From Scleromitrula shiraiana (taxonomy: Eukaryota; Ascomycota; Leotiomycetes; Helotiales; Sclerotiniaceae): DNA of 64,000 bases. Numbering within the stretch: the stretch's first letter is position 1; every line of letters starts with the position of its first letter. Position numbers and translations under genes: made by a program. The stretch is from assembly GCA_028455995.1 (NCBI GenBank), contig JABELC010000013.1:496001-560000 (forward strand), in the 5' to 3' direction. Positions 35,168 through 46,935 of the stretch are shown in pieces. Under the pieces are notes generated by a model that was given only the letters and a program-made list of their open reading frames with translations, did no database searches and was not told the origin of the DNA.

Positions 35168-35862
35168 ATTCATTATATAATGATCTGCTATCAGGTGTAG
35201 AAAGTGTTTGGATGCCGTTTTGGTTGGCAAGATACATGAATCTGAAGGGCCGTATCTCCTGTTGATTTTGATAATTGCAGGGTCGAAAGTGCCGACCTTT
35301 GACTTGGACGGGCATTTTCTATTCAAGACACGGTTCTACAGCTCCTGGGAAATAAATCAGCAACAACTGACATTTGAATACACAAAAGGATTTGCTCAGT
35401 CTCATTTTTTTTTTACCGATAATGATCAGGTTTCAGGGACTTATCATTAATTCTCTAAAGATTTCGAGTGATAGGTATCGATGCCCCATTCTCAAGATAA
35501 CTTGTTGAATAATATTTTTGTCGAGAGGTGACTCTGTACCGTGTATCATACGATTGTTCATCCTCGCCAGTACTTGCACTGCAGGAACATCATTGTTTGT
35601 TTGAATGCCATTGTTCAATCAAAGATTTTTTACCTAAGCAAGTAGCTGGTAAAAAGTTTCTCAAATGCACGCATGCTGCATATATCCCCTGATTTGAGTG
35701 GTATCCTCATTCGTCCAGGATAAAAACTTTCTCAAAGCCCCTCACCTATATGTTTTTGCTCGCGGAGAAACTCCTGTAAATGAATAAAACTTAGGGTCCT
35801 TTTTCAATTGAAGGTGAAATCTTCTTGAACTGAAACATAATTCCTCACATCGAATTCTTAAT
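35168..35862. other. Intergenic between two pseudogenes
   Basis: About 700 bp. A frame at 35208-35450 shows no motif. This would be the former promoter of the copper transporter gene. No copper-response element was recognised. Confidence 0.45.
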
Positions 35863-36674
35863 ATGGATATGGGTATGGGAACGTCAACAATGACTATGAA
35901 CATGGCAACGTCAACAATGGCTCTGGCTATGTCCGGCACAACTTCAACGGGCACTGCAGCTTCAGCATCCAGTACGATGGCAATGAGTATGGGGGAAGCT
36001 CAAATTGCAAGATCTCTGTATGTCAATGAATTCTCTGACAATTCAAACACAGAAACTGACAGAATATATTTAAATGCTCTGTAATTGGTACACAATAGAC
36101 GCATGTATGCGTCAAAGTAACTTCTCATATTTAGAACCATCGCTGATACTTCATATAGGCTTCATTTCTGAATCCTGGCATATAAAATCTGGTGGCATGT
36201 TCGCAGGTTCTTGCATCGGTGTTGTCCTTCTCGTTATGTCTATAGAGTTTCTCAGACGTGCCTCAAAAGAATATGACCGACATATTATTTGACTGGGTCA
36301 AGCTCCGAAAAGTAGTTCCAATCATAATGGTGAAGATATTTATACTTAGTCAGTCAAATCTCCTGATATGGCTGTTACAACACACCAAGTTCCAGTATAC
36401 ATCCGACCAACTATCGCCCAACAAGCTATTCAAGCATGGTTTCACATGTTGCAGTTTGCAGTCGCGTATTTTGTTATGTTATTGGCAATGTATTATAACG
36501 GATACTTCATTACTTGCATTATTATTGGTGCTTATCTGGGTGCTTTTGTTTTTGGATGGGAGACCATTCAGCTAGGGTGAGTTTCTTATACTGCCTATCA
36601 CTCTTTCATGTATTCTGATTAATGAACGGTTTAGCTCGGAGAACAAGGATGAAGTGACTTCATGTTGTGGTTAG
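35863..36674 (+). pseudogene. Decayed Ctr-family copper transporter gene
   Basis: A Ctr high-affinity copper transporter by motifs: a Met-rich N-terminus (MDMGMGTSTMTMNMATSTMA), a block resembling CKIS-MLWNWYTIDACFISESWHI, a first helix MFAGSCIGVVLLVMSIEFLRR, and the later helices with MLLAMYYNGYFITCIIIGAYLGAFVFG. The C-terminus is SENKDEVTSCCG after a 58-bp intron (36577-36634). Lesions: a shift between GEAQ and the CKIS-equivalent (TGCAAGATCTCT at 36006-36017); an intron with a perfect GTATGT donor at 36018 but AA instead of AG at its acceptor (36072-36073); Trp changed to Cys in MLCNW; in-frame TGA at 36290-36292; and TAG near 36344-36346. The 54-bp intron 36105-36158 is still intact. Several lesions are G:C to A:T transitions. 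Confidence 0.82.
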
Positions 36675-38127
36675 AAAGCTGCAGAGTGCGGATTGACGTT
36701 TGATGGTTAGTTGATTAGCAAGTTTGTCTGTTGGCAAGGCCAAAAGGTGGAATGGTGATTGGTAGTTGTGTTGTTTGAATATCCAGTTTCCCAGAAGTTA
36801 TCTGGGCAATTCAATTTTTTCTTCAATTCTACATACACCAAAGCAACAGACTTGACATTCGGTCGCCACAGGTATGATTAACCTTGCTAGACATACTTGA
36901 GGACCCCATGTAAATCCTAATATATTGGTTGAGAGTACAGATAAGCTTGCTCTGAGTACTTCTTAGAGCAACATCTGCGCATTGAAGGGTACGGTTAACT
37001 CGGAGAATCTTTGCAATTAAAAGGTGACCACTACAAAAGGTCATTTGATCCAAATCTGTAGTTGATAACACTACCGTGTGAGCTTGTCGCAAATCGAATT
37101 AGATTATATCTAATTCCACCTGCAATCCATCTTTCTGGAATCTACAAGCTACGAGACTACTGACAGTCTGGCTGAGAACATCTTTACTTCTGTTCTTGCA
37201 CTACAATGGAAGTAAAGGAACCGCACCTCGACAAGAACATATGCATCATACGAACAATGTAAACAGATTATAGTAGAGAAGGCATCACACCTAAGAAGGG
37301 ATTCCATTCGTATCACTCGATGGGAAAATCCAAAATTTAACGAGTTACATTAACAAAAAGACTGCATAATATGATTTAAGATCCGTTGTAAACAGTTCAA
37401 CAAGAAGAACTTGTGGTCTTGAATCAAACATACAACGAACAATAATTGAAGAAAGAAATCTTTCATAGTTATCGTCTTATCATAAGCACTTCTTGGTGCA
37501 TGTATGACCCTATCAATGTATTTACTAGCATGCATATACTTGTGACAACAGCCACCGGGTTATATACCGTTAAACCTCGGAAATTGCCTACGTAGTAAAC
37601 ATGGATAGCTAGTAAAGTATAAAGTTGAGTAAAACCATTTCGCGAAGGGTCCAAACAATATTCATTCATTAATATGTAACATGGAACCTTGTCGGAAGAT
37701 AGTATTATAGGATACTGACACAGCTACCGAAGTTATGGACATAGTGGTTTTGTAAGTTATTTGCTACCTTTCGAGTCGCTAGAGTATGCTTGGTGAGATG
37801 ATATCTTTCGCGTGCTAACCTAAGACCAAGATTACAGAGAGCAATACTGCTGGCACAATCATAATCATGTATCTCCTCGTGATACCACTTGAAATCGTGG
37901 ATTCGACATGCCATAGCACACTTGCCTTAGAGCTGGAGAGTGATAGACCCTCATCATATCAAGAGCATGCCAGTCCTTAACTGAAGATGAAAATAATAAC
38001 TATTTATCGTAAAAAGACGGTAGACTCTTTCATCCATGATATTTGTTGCCCTCGGCTGGAGACGAAGCAGACCACCCAGGGATACCATTCAACCCATATG
38101 TACATTGATTTTCTTCCAAGTCCCTCT
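36675..38127. other. 1.45-kb region with no recognised gene
   Basis: It contains only short, unremarkable open frames on the minus strand (36829-37092, 37350-37535, 37469-37669, 37705-37914). No motif, splice-supported model or repeat was recognised. It lies directly downstream of two pseudogenes, so it may itself be decayed. Confidence 0.45.
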
Positions 38128-38539
38128 CTAGTGATGACTCTCGCCGTGACCTTCTGCGTGTCCATGATGATCGTCCGCCATGAAAAAGTATTCGAACCCG
38201 CAATATGCTGTGAATGCTACCGTCGCAATGCCCAAGCCAGGGAAAGAGCCTTTAAATCGATTCCATCTTGAAAAGGGTCCTGTGTATCTCCACGCCTCAC
38301 TATTTCGCCGAGTTAGCATTTGATATTGCCTTCATTTATACTGATTCAGGCATTTCGACTAACCGTCTCGCCCATGGGTCGCTTGCGGGGGTGCCAGTTG
38401 CGGCTGCTAATGCTTTCGGGTCGAAACCAGTAATGTTTGCACGAGGTGGTGCTCTTCTTATTCTACAATTCCAGAGGTTAGTCATTAATAAATTGGTAGC
38501 AGTAGATAAGCAGCTAGAATATTACCTTGTGTAGTGCAT
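38128..38539 (-). CDS. Mitochondrial complex I accessory subunit NDUFB3/B12
   Basis: A small single-helix accessory subunit of NADH:ubiquinone oxidoreductase. Three exons are proposed: 38526-38539 (14 nt, MHYT plus 2 nt), 38364-38462 and 38128-38299; 94 codons. The second exon encodes APPRANITGFDPKALAAATG and DPWAR. The last join gives PWARREAWRYTGPFSRWNRF, then FKGSFPGLGIATVAFTAYCG, which is the family core with its transmembrane segment. The C-terminus is His-rich (DDHHGHAEGHGESHH), also typical. The introns are 64 bp (GTTAGT donor) and 63 bp (GTAATA donor). The two downstream exons are secure. The 14-nt first exon is the least certain part. Confidence 0.85.
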
Positions 38540-38889
38540 TTTAAGAATCAAGTTTTAACTCAATGCTATTTCGTGAAGATTAATTTGGACATCGAAATCG
38601 AGGTTGAAGCTTTGGCGGGCGATTGCGGCTAATTAAGCGCGATGGGTGATGTTGATACCCAGTGAACATTGAGCTTTGAACTATCATCAAACCACAAAGA
38701 CTCGGAAGCGACTCTACAAATTTACACGATAGATTATTTGAAAAAGTGGCAAGTCTGCGATTTACCTGTGTTCACCTTTTATCTACAACAACAAATAAAT
38801 ATTAATCCCCTCAAAGCGCAGTTTTGTTGCGTCCATGAAAGCCGTCAACCCAACTTCTAGAACCAACATACATACTCGACGAAAACATA
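38540..38889. promoter_or_regulatory. Divergent intergenic region between NDUFB3-like gene and CAF1
   Basis: 350 bp between two divergent start codons. Both promoters are inferred to lie here. No specific site identified. Confidence 0.45.
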
Positions 38890-40428
38890 ATGCCCCCACG
38901 AATGCAGGCCTACGGCGGAGGGCCGAATAGTATCGCTTCACATTATCAACAATATCCTACGCACACTCAAGCACATACGGCCGGTCTCCCCCCGCCCTCA
39001 ATCGCCAATCAAGGATTTATGAATGCGAACTCGATCAGCAACCCATTTTCAGTGAACGGAAATGCTATGAGCTTACCAGGAGGATTTGGAGGGGCTGGTC
39101 TGGGGATGGCAGGCGGTACTGGATTGGCAAGCCAGGCTGCACAGATGAGCTTTGCTTCGGCACCATTACAACAACAAGGACAGAACAATATTACAGAACC
39201 TGGGACGCGGGGTATGCGGGACAAGGGCAGAATAAGAGAAGTATGGAAAGGAAACCTCAACGATGAGATGGCAGTTCTACGACAGCTTGTGGATCAATAC
39301 CCATACATTTCCATGGTGAGAGATATCTGGCTGGTAAAATAACACCGAAATTAACAGTGCTAGGATGCCAAATTTCCTGGAATCGTTGCCCGACCTATGG
39401 GCGCTTTTAATAGTAAGGGGGATTATCATTACCAGTGCTTACGATGCAATGTGGATTTATTGAAACTTATACAAGTGGGCATAACTTTATTTTCCGAAGA
39501 CGGAGAATCACCACCTGCGACCCCTCATCCAGATATGGATTTAGATCGAATTGCAGGAGGCCGGAAATATGGTAACGGCATGGTACAACTTCCTTGTACA
39601 TGGCAGTTTAACTTTAAATTCTCTCTGCAGGAGGATATGTATACCGATCAATCCATCACTGAATGTCGGCATGGTGGTACAAACTTTGAACGTTTAGAAC
39701 GAGAGGGCATCGACCCATCCGATTTTGCTGCCCAGCTTATCAGCTCAGGACTTGTATGCGACGAGGATAAACGATGGATTTCACTGCATGCTGGTTACGA
39801 CTTTGGATATCTCTTGAAGATTATGATTTGCAAGCCTCTACCAGATGATGAGAGAGAGTTTGATATGCTGATGAAAAAGTTCTTTCCGAGTGTTTACGAT
39901 ATCAAATACCTCGTCAGACAAGCGGTTATGATGAGCAAGTCGGGTCAGCTTACGCCGTCTGACAATGCTATTACTGAATTACTTCTAAGATGCGATCCGA
40001 AGCCTAACCTTGAAGCATTGGTTGAGGGTCTCAAGGTGAAGCGAATAGGCACACAGCACACAGCCGGGTCCGACTCCCTAGTCAACGGCAGAATATTTTT
40101 CAAACTCCGAGAACGTCTCTTTAGCGGCGAGATCGACGATGATCATCTAGGTCGAGTGTTTGGTATTAATCTCAACGAAAACTCCAACGCCCAACAAGCT
40201 ACCCCTCAACAGTTCAACCAATTATCAGAAAACAACCCGCCCTCCGGTAACCAGAACGGAAGCAACTTTGTCAATGGAGCACCTAGTACTCCTAATAACG
40301 GAAACGCCAATCTTGTGACTACGCCTGCGCATAACAATGGTGGAGGTCTAGGCCCATTAACACCCGGTAATGGTGGTGGGGTATTCGGAGCTTTCCAATT
40401 CGGCAAACAGCAGCAGCAGCAACAGTAG
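38890..40428 (+). CDS. CAF1: CCR4-NOT deadenylase subunit CAF1/POP2
   Basis: A DEDD-type 3'-5' poly(A) exonuclease fold, the Caf1/Pop2 subunit of the CCR4-NOT complex. Exon 1 (38890-39315), a 48-bp intron and exon 2 (39364-40428) give 496 codons. The N-terminal 105 residues are Gln/Gly/Ala-rich. The domain starts at IREVWKGNLNDEMAVLRQLV and ends around LREFLF-like sequence near residue 400, here KLRERLFSGEI. The Pro/Asn/Gln-rich tail ends in polyglutamine. Catalytic positions visible are Asp143, Asp288 (HAGYDFGYL), Asp379 and His374 (QHTAGSDSL). The second acidic residue of the usual DTEFPG motif is Lys145 here (DAKFPG). A canonical CAF1 would have Glu, so this copy may be catalytically impaired or structural. 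Confidence 0.93.
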
Positions 40429-40822
40429 CAATCAGCAGGGGGTAGTTGGTTTTCGATATTTTCGATTTGGTGGTGGCTACAAGCATGCGTTGATTATTCG
40501 TACTGGTATGCAAATGGATTTAATTGAGCATTCCTTGGTTTTATACTCGAAGGGAGTGACAAAAATTCAACGGAGTTTATCGAGGACCGAGGACAGGGGC
40601 GTAAATGGCCTGTTTGTTAAGTTGGTTTGCAAGGTTCATTGAGAGTCGGATTGGGGTTCGTGAACTGGTTCATCTGACATGGATTTGTACATTATTGAAA
40701 TAGAAAGCTATTTTGCACACTATGTATCTGCTTATTATGTTTGTATAATTTGTGGGATGCCGAAATTACTTCTGGGTATCTTTGATCTCCTTTCTCCTAT
40801 GACCATAAACTTCTCAGCACTA
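40429..40822. other. Intergenic between convergent CAF1 and FAF1
   Basis: About 390 bp of 3' flank shared by two convergent genes. No feature seen. Confidence 0.45.
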
Positions 40823-41845
40823 CTAGCCCCTCCTTCCCCTCCCTCTCCCCTCTCCCCTTCCACCCCTGCCTCCTCTTCCCCCACCATCTCGCTTCTTTAC
40901 TCCTTCAATACCCACCACATCCCTCTTGCTCAACCTCAGCGTCGCACCCCCAACTAATTTTCCCACTCCTGGCGCCCCAACTCCTCTATCCCTCTCCCTT
41001 CTTCCTTTTGCCCTTCTCTCCCTCTCTAATATAATTCCATTTTCCTTAGCTTCTCTCCTCCTCTTCTCCTCTTTCTCTTCCGCCTTCTTCGTTATCCCTT
41101 TACGCATATTCATCGGCATTGATTCTTGCTTATGTATACTACTTTTTGCCCCCAGAGCCTGAACTCTTAAGTCCAGAGCTTTGAGACGGTTGGCTCCAAG
41201 AAGGGTAGGAAGATTCGAAGATGTTGATGTGGATTTAGAGGGATTGTCGGAAGATGATGATAAGAGGTGAGACTCTGAAAGTAAACGCTGAAGTTCGAGG
41301 TCGTGTTTTAAATTGAGGGCTTCAGATGGGGGTTCATCGGCAGTCGAAGAGGAGGCTTTTTTGGCTGCGGAGATCGCATTTGTGGAAAGAGATTTGGGAA
41401 CTTTAGAAGACTGGAAGATGTTTAGTTTATATGTTTGATTCAATCAGTGATTAGCTGTAATTCTCACCATAAAAGCTCTTAATTCCCCCTTCGACATCCC
41501 TGCAATGCGCGGGTCGACCTTGACATGTTCGACGACTTGAACACCATTCTCTTTCTCTTCATCTTCAGCTGACCCTTCGGACAAGCCATCCCAATCCACT
41601 TCTTCTTCTTCTTCGCCCTCTGAGTCTGAGGGTATCGGGGCGGGCTTTTTGGTTACTGGTAGGGGTTTGAATTGTGCTTCGAAATGACGACGGAATATTT
41701 CTTGAGGATCTTCCGCTGACTCTGATTCTGGTTCCGATTCGGATTCTGATTCTAAGATTTTTGGTTCGCTGCTTTTTAGTATCTTTGCACCTTTGATAGC
41801 AACAGCTGCAGAGCTGCGCTTTCGTTTCCCTAAAGAGCTCGACAT
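40823..41845 (-). CDS. FAF1: 40S ribosome assembly factor FAF1-like protein
   Basis: A nucleolar protein of the Faf1 family (yeast Faf1 acts in early 18S pre-rRNA cleavages). Exon 1 (41468-41845) and exon 2 (40823-41410) are separated by a 57-bp intron; 321 codons. The start MSSSLGKRKRSS is followed by an acidic Glu/Ser repeat region, then DPQEIFRRHFEAQFKPL and GMSKGELRAFM. The splice joins to SSKVPKS. The family core is LKHDLELQRLLSESHLL and ANRLKALDLRVQALGAKSS, then QESMPMNMRKGI, followed by a Lys/Glu/Arg helix and a Gly/Arg-rich (RGG-like) C-terminus. It is divergent from HIS6. The family assignment rests on remembered motif resemblance. Confidence 0.82.
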
Positions 41846-42131
41846 TTTTGTATATGGCTATTTTTTTTTTTTTGAAATTGTTTGGGGGGGGGGTTTTTTC
41901 TGATTGAGCTTCTTCCCCAGAAAATAGAAAAATATGTGCCGAGACTTTACCGGGGGTACTATAAATCTTGGTGGTACAAGAACAAATATTGAACTCGTCA
42001 ATTACACAACATAGATATTTAAACTTCTCGACAACTTATTGAGAAATTATTAGTTGTAGGTCTGTGGAGTTCTGGTATTTGGGAAGGGACTTTCTTGTTG
42101 TACTCGAGAAACTTTTGAAAAAGATCATACA
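41846..42131. promoter_or_regulatory. Divergent promoter region of FAF1 and HIS6
   Basis: 286 bp between divergent start codons. It contains a T-run (about 41862-41873) and a G-run (about 41884-41892), which are homopolymers prone to sequencing slippage. No Gcn4/CpcA-type TGACTC element was recognised. Confidence 0.5.
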
Positions 42132-43019
42132 ATGACGAAGTTTCGACCCTGCATAGACCTGCATTCAGGTCAGGTCAAGCAGATTGTGGGTGGTACTTTG
42201 ACAACTGCTTCATCCGATCTCAAGACAAACTATGTATCAAAACTTCCTGCTGGCCATTTTGCAAAGCTCTACAAGAACAATGCACTTACGGGTGCTCACG
42301 TCATTATGTTAGGACCTGGCAACGAGAATGCTGCAAAAGAAGCTGTAGAGCAGTGGAAGGGAGGACTCCAGGTTGGTGGAGGTATCACGGATAAGAATGC
42401 TAAGCAGTGGATTGATTGGGGAGCTGAACGGGTATGTCTTTCGTTGCTTGTAGACGAGGTATTGATATTGATTTCAATGGTAGGTCATTATTACTTCATT
42501 TCTCTTTCCTGAAGGCAAGTTCTCTCAAGAACGATTAGATTCCGTACTGGAAGCTTTAGAAGGTGATAAGGAGAAACTTGTCATTGATTTGAGCTGTCGG
42601 AAAAGAGATAATACCTGGTTCGTGGCGATGAACAAATGGCAAACGGTTACGGACATGGAGGTAAACGCGGGTAAGTATACTGGTTTTTTTCCATTAATGA
42701 TTCATAAAAACTCATAAATCTGTTAGAAACCATCAAGTCTCTAGAGCCATATTGCTCGGAGTTTTTAATTCACGCAGCGGATAACGAGGGGTTGCAAAAA
42801 GGTATAGATGAACAGTTGGTGGAGAAACTAGCACAATGGTGCAGTATTCCAGTCACTTATGCGGGTGGTGGAAGAAATCTCCAAGATCTTGAGAATGTCA
42901 AGAGACTAAGCGATGGAAAGGTCGATCTTACGATCGGAAGCGCTCTAGACGTTTTCGGGGGTTCCGGAGTCACATTTGATGAATGTATTCAATGGAATCA
43001 AAAGCAAGTTGCTTCTTGA
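42132..43019 (+). CDS. HIS6: ProFAR isomerase HIS6 (histidine biosynthesis)
   Basis: Phosphoribosylformimino-5-aminoimidazole carboxamide ribotide isomerase, the fourth step of histidine biosynthesis; a single-domain (beta/alpha)8 barrel. Exons 42132-42431, 42484-42670 and 42727-43019 give 259 codons. The start MTKFRPCIDLHSGQVKQIVG carries the catalytic-site Asp (CIDLH). VGGGITDKNAKQWI and IGSALDVFGG are the phosphate-binding Gly motifs. IDLSCRK and AADNEG follow the family pattern. The 52-bp and 56-bp introns have consensus GTATGT and GTAAGT donors and join AER-VIITSFLF and VNA-ETIKSLEPY. Eukaryotic-type length and intact motifs predict a functional enzyme in the cytosol. Confidence 0.96.
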
Positions 43020-44033
43020 AATGTAAAAATGGTTCTATCTCTTTCTACCCCAGTCATTTTCCTTGATTCTGTATCAATCAGGGATTCGCGAATGACTACT
43101 TTACCACTTTCATCTACTTGCATTATCATTTGACATGTAGTTGCCGTTAGTTGCGTATATGGATTTCTGCAGAGTTACTGTAGAAACGGTTTCGCTAACT
43201 CTACCTATTTGACATCTTATACGCGTCCTACTCGTTTTTATTTGAAAGAAGTTTTTTTTGATGCATGAAGTTGGTGGAGAATCACACCGATTTCTCGATT
43301 TTCATTGTGCCTTAGGACTGCACCCAACTCTCGGCCCGCCCCACCAATCCACTTTTTGATCTTTACCGGCCCCCTCTCCTTCATTATTTACCATTTACTT
43401 TTCGTATCGAATATGAGGCTCGAACTTAAATCAAGGCGAGGCCGGAGAATGTGCGTTGGTAGCTTTCTTGTACATGTCCGTTGGCCGCCGGTTGCGAATT
43501 TTCGTGACGATCCTATCCACCGCCTCACTTGAACAACGAATGAGCTCAACCACGTGGCATCAGCACAGTAGGTACATAATTTTTTGAAACTATACCCAGC
43601 GAAATGAAGTGTTTCTTTATCGCCCAATCCTCCCCCAAAATGTTCATGCTTCGTTGTTTGTGACCAAATTTGACATTTGGTACTTGCATTATTTTATACT
43701 TCTTATTTCGCAGAATTATCCCTTCTTTCACAATCCAAACTTCACAACACTACATCTCATTCAACTCCACATTCAGTTCTCTTTTTCAATTGTTCTTTTT
43801 TCTTCTGTTTATTTACTTTCTATCTTTCTTAAAAAAACAATTTCTTTTCATTTTGAAGATTATTCTCATTTCACAATACCTGGTTCAACCCGGCATATCA
43901 GCAACTCAAGTTGTTTGGGCATCGTGGTGGGCCTGTTTCGTATTGATTTCCTATTATTTACTATAAGTTGAAGTTCGAGCTTTCGACAAACCATCATACA
44001 GCAATCTCTTTCTTAGACCAAAGCTAGTTCATC
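43020..44033. other. Intergenic, no gene seen
   Basis: About 1 kb between two plus-strand genes, with pyrimidine-rich stretches (for example about 43740-43850) that suit the promoter/leader of the next gene. Open frames here overlap on opposite strands and carry no motif. Confidence 0.45.
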
Positions 44034-45306
44034 ATGTCTGGTCCAGAGTTCGAGAACCTAAACGACTCCGGGGTAGTTTTTGAAGACGATCATGACTCAC
44101 AAGATGATACCCCAGAAGAGAGACTAGCAGTGAAGAAATTACACCTAAAGAAATGTGCCGAAGACATGGTTGTAGAGCATTCTGAAGCTGTAGCATTGGC
44201 TGAACTGGCAGAAAAGATAAAATCGGGATTGCAGGAGGTCAACACAAAATTGTTGGAGAAGAAAGAAATCGTACAATTTTTCATCGCCCGCAATGAGCGA
44301 CTATCGAATGAAGTCCGAGTGGAAGAAGTTAACATTAAAACTTTCCATTTAGAATCATCGCTGAAGATGAAGGAACTCGAATGCGAACAGTTGGTTCAAG
44401 AAAATCAAAAGCTGGCGGAAAAGATTCGGTTGTATGAAGAGGTTGTAAACGAGAAGGGGAAAGTCGATGTAGGAGCTCTACTTGTAGAGAATTCGGAATT
44501 GAAGGCCAAACTCGAGGCTTTTGGTAATCCCGAGTTAGAGCAAGATCTCCACCATGATGATCATCTTCATGACCTTCAGAGTGAAACTACAGCCTTCGAT
44601 GGCGGTGCAGAAATTCAAGAATGGAGGGAAAGCCCCAAATTCAAGGAGTACGTTGCGGAAGAAGTCAAGGCTGCTTTGAGCACCCAGCGAAAGTCAATGA
44701 AGCACCTTTTCTTTGTTGGCCAGCGAGTACGAAATCGATTCTTGGAAAGAAATTCTAAACTCGACCCGAAAGAACGAAATGCTATTTACGAACTCGGCAA
44801 CTCAAGTGTCTATAACGGTCGACCTATCACTGATGCTACCCTTTTCTCTGATGTTCCTGGTATCGCTTTTGAGAAGCGAACAGATGAAGCAACTTTCATT
44901 GATCTGTACTGGGCAAACTGGTCCACAGTATTGAGATTACAAGACTGCGCTGAGTTCATCGAGATGCTGAGGTGGCACTCTTCTGTTAAAGCATGGAGGA
45001 GAAACGACTATATGGAAACGGAATTTTTCAAAACCTGGTACAAGGGAGTCGACACACGATTCGAGGATATGAACGTCGAAGCCGTGAGAGAGTACTGCGG
45101 TAACCTCACACGCAAGAAGTTAAAGGCGTGTTATCTGGATGAGAAGAAGAAGAACATGAAGGCCCGGGAGCAAAAGCGAATGGGTAAGTCACCTTGGCTT
45201 TCGAACGGATATAGTAAATTGATATTCTAAAGATGCAAAAAGATCGGGTCGGAATTGTTGGGAATGTGGTTCGGTGGATCATGGTGTTATTGATTGTCCT
45301 AATTGA
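44034..45306 (+). CDS. Coiled-coil protein with C-terminal CCHC zinc knuckle
   Basis: Exon 1 (44034-45183) reads an acidic N-terminus (GVVFEDDHDSQDDTPEERL), coiled-coil sequence from about residue 30 to 165, and a mixed central domain with DLYWANWSTVLRLQDCAEFI and VEAVREYCGNLTRKKLKACY. The unspliced frame would run on to 45230. However, ATGG is followed by a consensus GTAAGT donor at 45184, and an AAAG acceptor at 45232 gives a 49-bp intron. Splicing adds exon 2 (45233-45306), which encodes DAKRSGRNCWECGSVDHGV and IDCPN, a perfect C-x2-C-x4-H-x4-C zinc knuckle; total 407 codons. Such knuckles usually bind single-stranded nucleic acid, so an RNA-binding role is likely. I recognise no named family. 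Confidence 0.75.
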
Positions 45307-46935
45307 GTTGATGCTCTGGACTGTTTGGTGGTTGGATAACTATGAAGTTTTTGGAAATTGGGAGTGGGAATTGGAAGACTGGGGTGTGGACGAGGGCATC
45401 TTAGTCAGTGCGAGAGCTGGATTGGTTTTGGGTTGGGTGGTGGGTGAAAGCATCTTGGGTTATTGGCAGCATCGGTATTGGAATGGGCATTTTTGGCGCA
45501 ATTTATGGAAGGTTCCATCAATTTGATGAATGGGTCCGATGGGTGATGATGATATTTCCGTCGCAAAATTGTCCCGATGATGGCACTGCATTCACATTTA
45601 GTGTGCATTTTTCTTTTGTTTTTACGAATAACGAATACCCAGTGGTTTAGGAGTTTTGCTTTTTGGGGGTAAACAAGATTGGCTTCGGTTTACGAATTAT
45701 AACGAATTTCCTTGTCACGAAATATAGAAAATATACATCGATTTACTTTTACACATACCAAGTTTTGTCTTTTCGTGCATATTGATTTTGGGCTAACTGT
45801 TGCGAACCAAGTACTCACATAAGACTCGCACGATTCTATAAGTCTCACTCCTTCAGATTTTGTCACTTTGTGTTCACCCCTACTTAGACGAGGACTAACT
45901 TGTGCTGTCATTTTGAGCTTTCGAGTTACTCCAAAGTGAGACTACCTTCCAGCCAACTTCTTATTTAACTGAGCATGCAATGCTGGAGTTGCCTCCAATC
46001 GTTCATTAAATATCTAAGAACGCAGTAGTTTTAGTATTATGAAGGAGGGAGGATAAATTATATTTATCAAAAGCCTGGATGCAAATCGAGCTACGATAAG
46101 GCAGCGTTCTGGGGACAGTCCAAAACCGCGGTCTGATGCATGAGCAGTTAGTCTCTATTGATCAACAGAGACCTGGGCCGCAAGATCAACTCTCTTGCCT
46201 GCAAAACCTTCGATGAACAGAAAATATAACAGCCTGTGAGATCTATCGTCTCAACGCCAAACTAGAGACATGGATTCTGGGGGGAACACATGATATTACT
46301 TGAGAACAGAACAGAACAGCCAGGAAAAAGACGTTGACAAAAGAAACAGATTGAAGACATTATAGCTTTCATGGCATGTCAGGTTACAGTGTTTGATAAT
46401 CGGTTTGTCCATGATGCAGTTTCAACTGATCATTTGAGCAATCTAATACATGTGCATTTAAGTGATTGTTCGATACTCGATTCATAATTCGGATATATCA
46501 ACCTTCTTCGTATCTCCATTTTGTAACTTCCTGCTTTTCATCGACATTTGTCTCAGCGTGAGGATTTTCAGAGTATCTAGTGAATTTAGAGCATGGATAT
46601 TCTGGAGAAGAAATTTATAAAGGTAACTCGTTCCCAACCGACCTCTAGACTTCAAGTGAATCATTTTCTCGGCTTCTTTCTCGAGCCGATAACTAAATTA
46701 CGGTTCCTCTTCTCTGCTATTCTCTTCTTAACTAAAAACCATTTCTCACCATGATGCCTTGAACCAATTATAGAATCAAAAGTCTCGAATCAAATTCTAC
46801 AGTCTTCATTTGCTCACCATTATTGCCCAAATTACCATTAATCAAACTTCGTCACTATCTATCATAACAAAGCTTCTCAGATCGGCGTCAACAATATCCA
46901 GAGATTTCATTGGGACTACAACTCGTTTTGCTAAG
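45307..46935. other. 1.6-kb region with no recognised gene
   Basis: Normal-composition DNA next to the AT isochore. Short open frames (45408-45650, 45690-45911, 46482-46664) have no motif. It contains a tandem AGAAC repeat (GAACAGAACAGAACAG at about 46304-46319). Confidence 0.45.

Noticed and set aside
37987..38534. Plus-strand frames 37987-38271 and 38268-38534
   Set aside because: Antisense to the NDUFB3-like exons, whose splice joins and motifs are convincing.
45233..45526. Considered as a separate small membrane protein gene (Trp/Leu-rich frame from 45233)
   Set aside because: The frame shift that yields a perfect zinc knuckle with a consensus intron is a better explanation of this segment.
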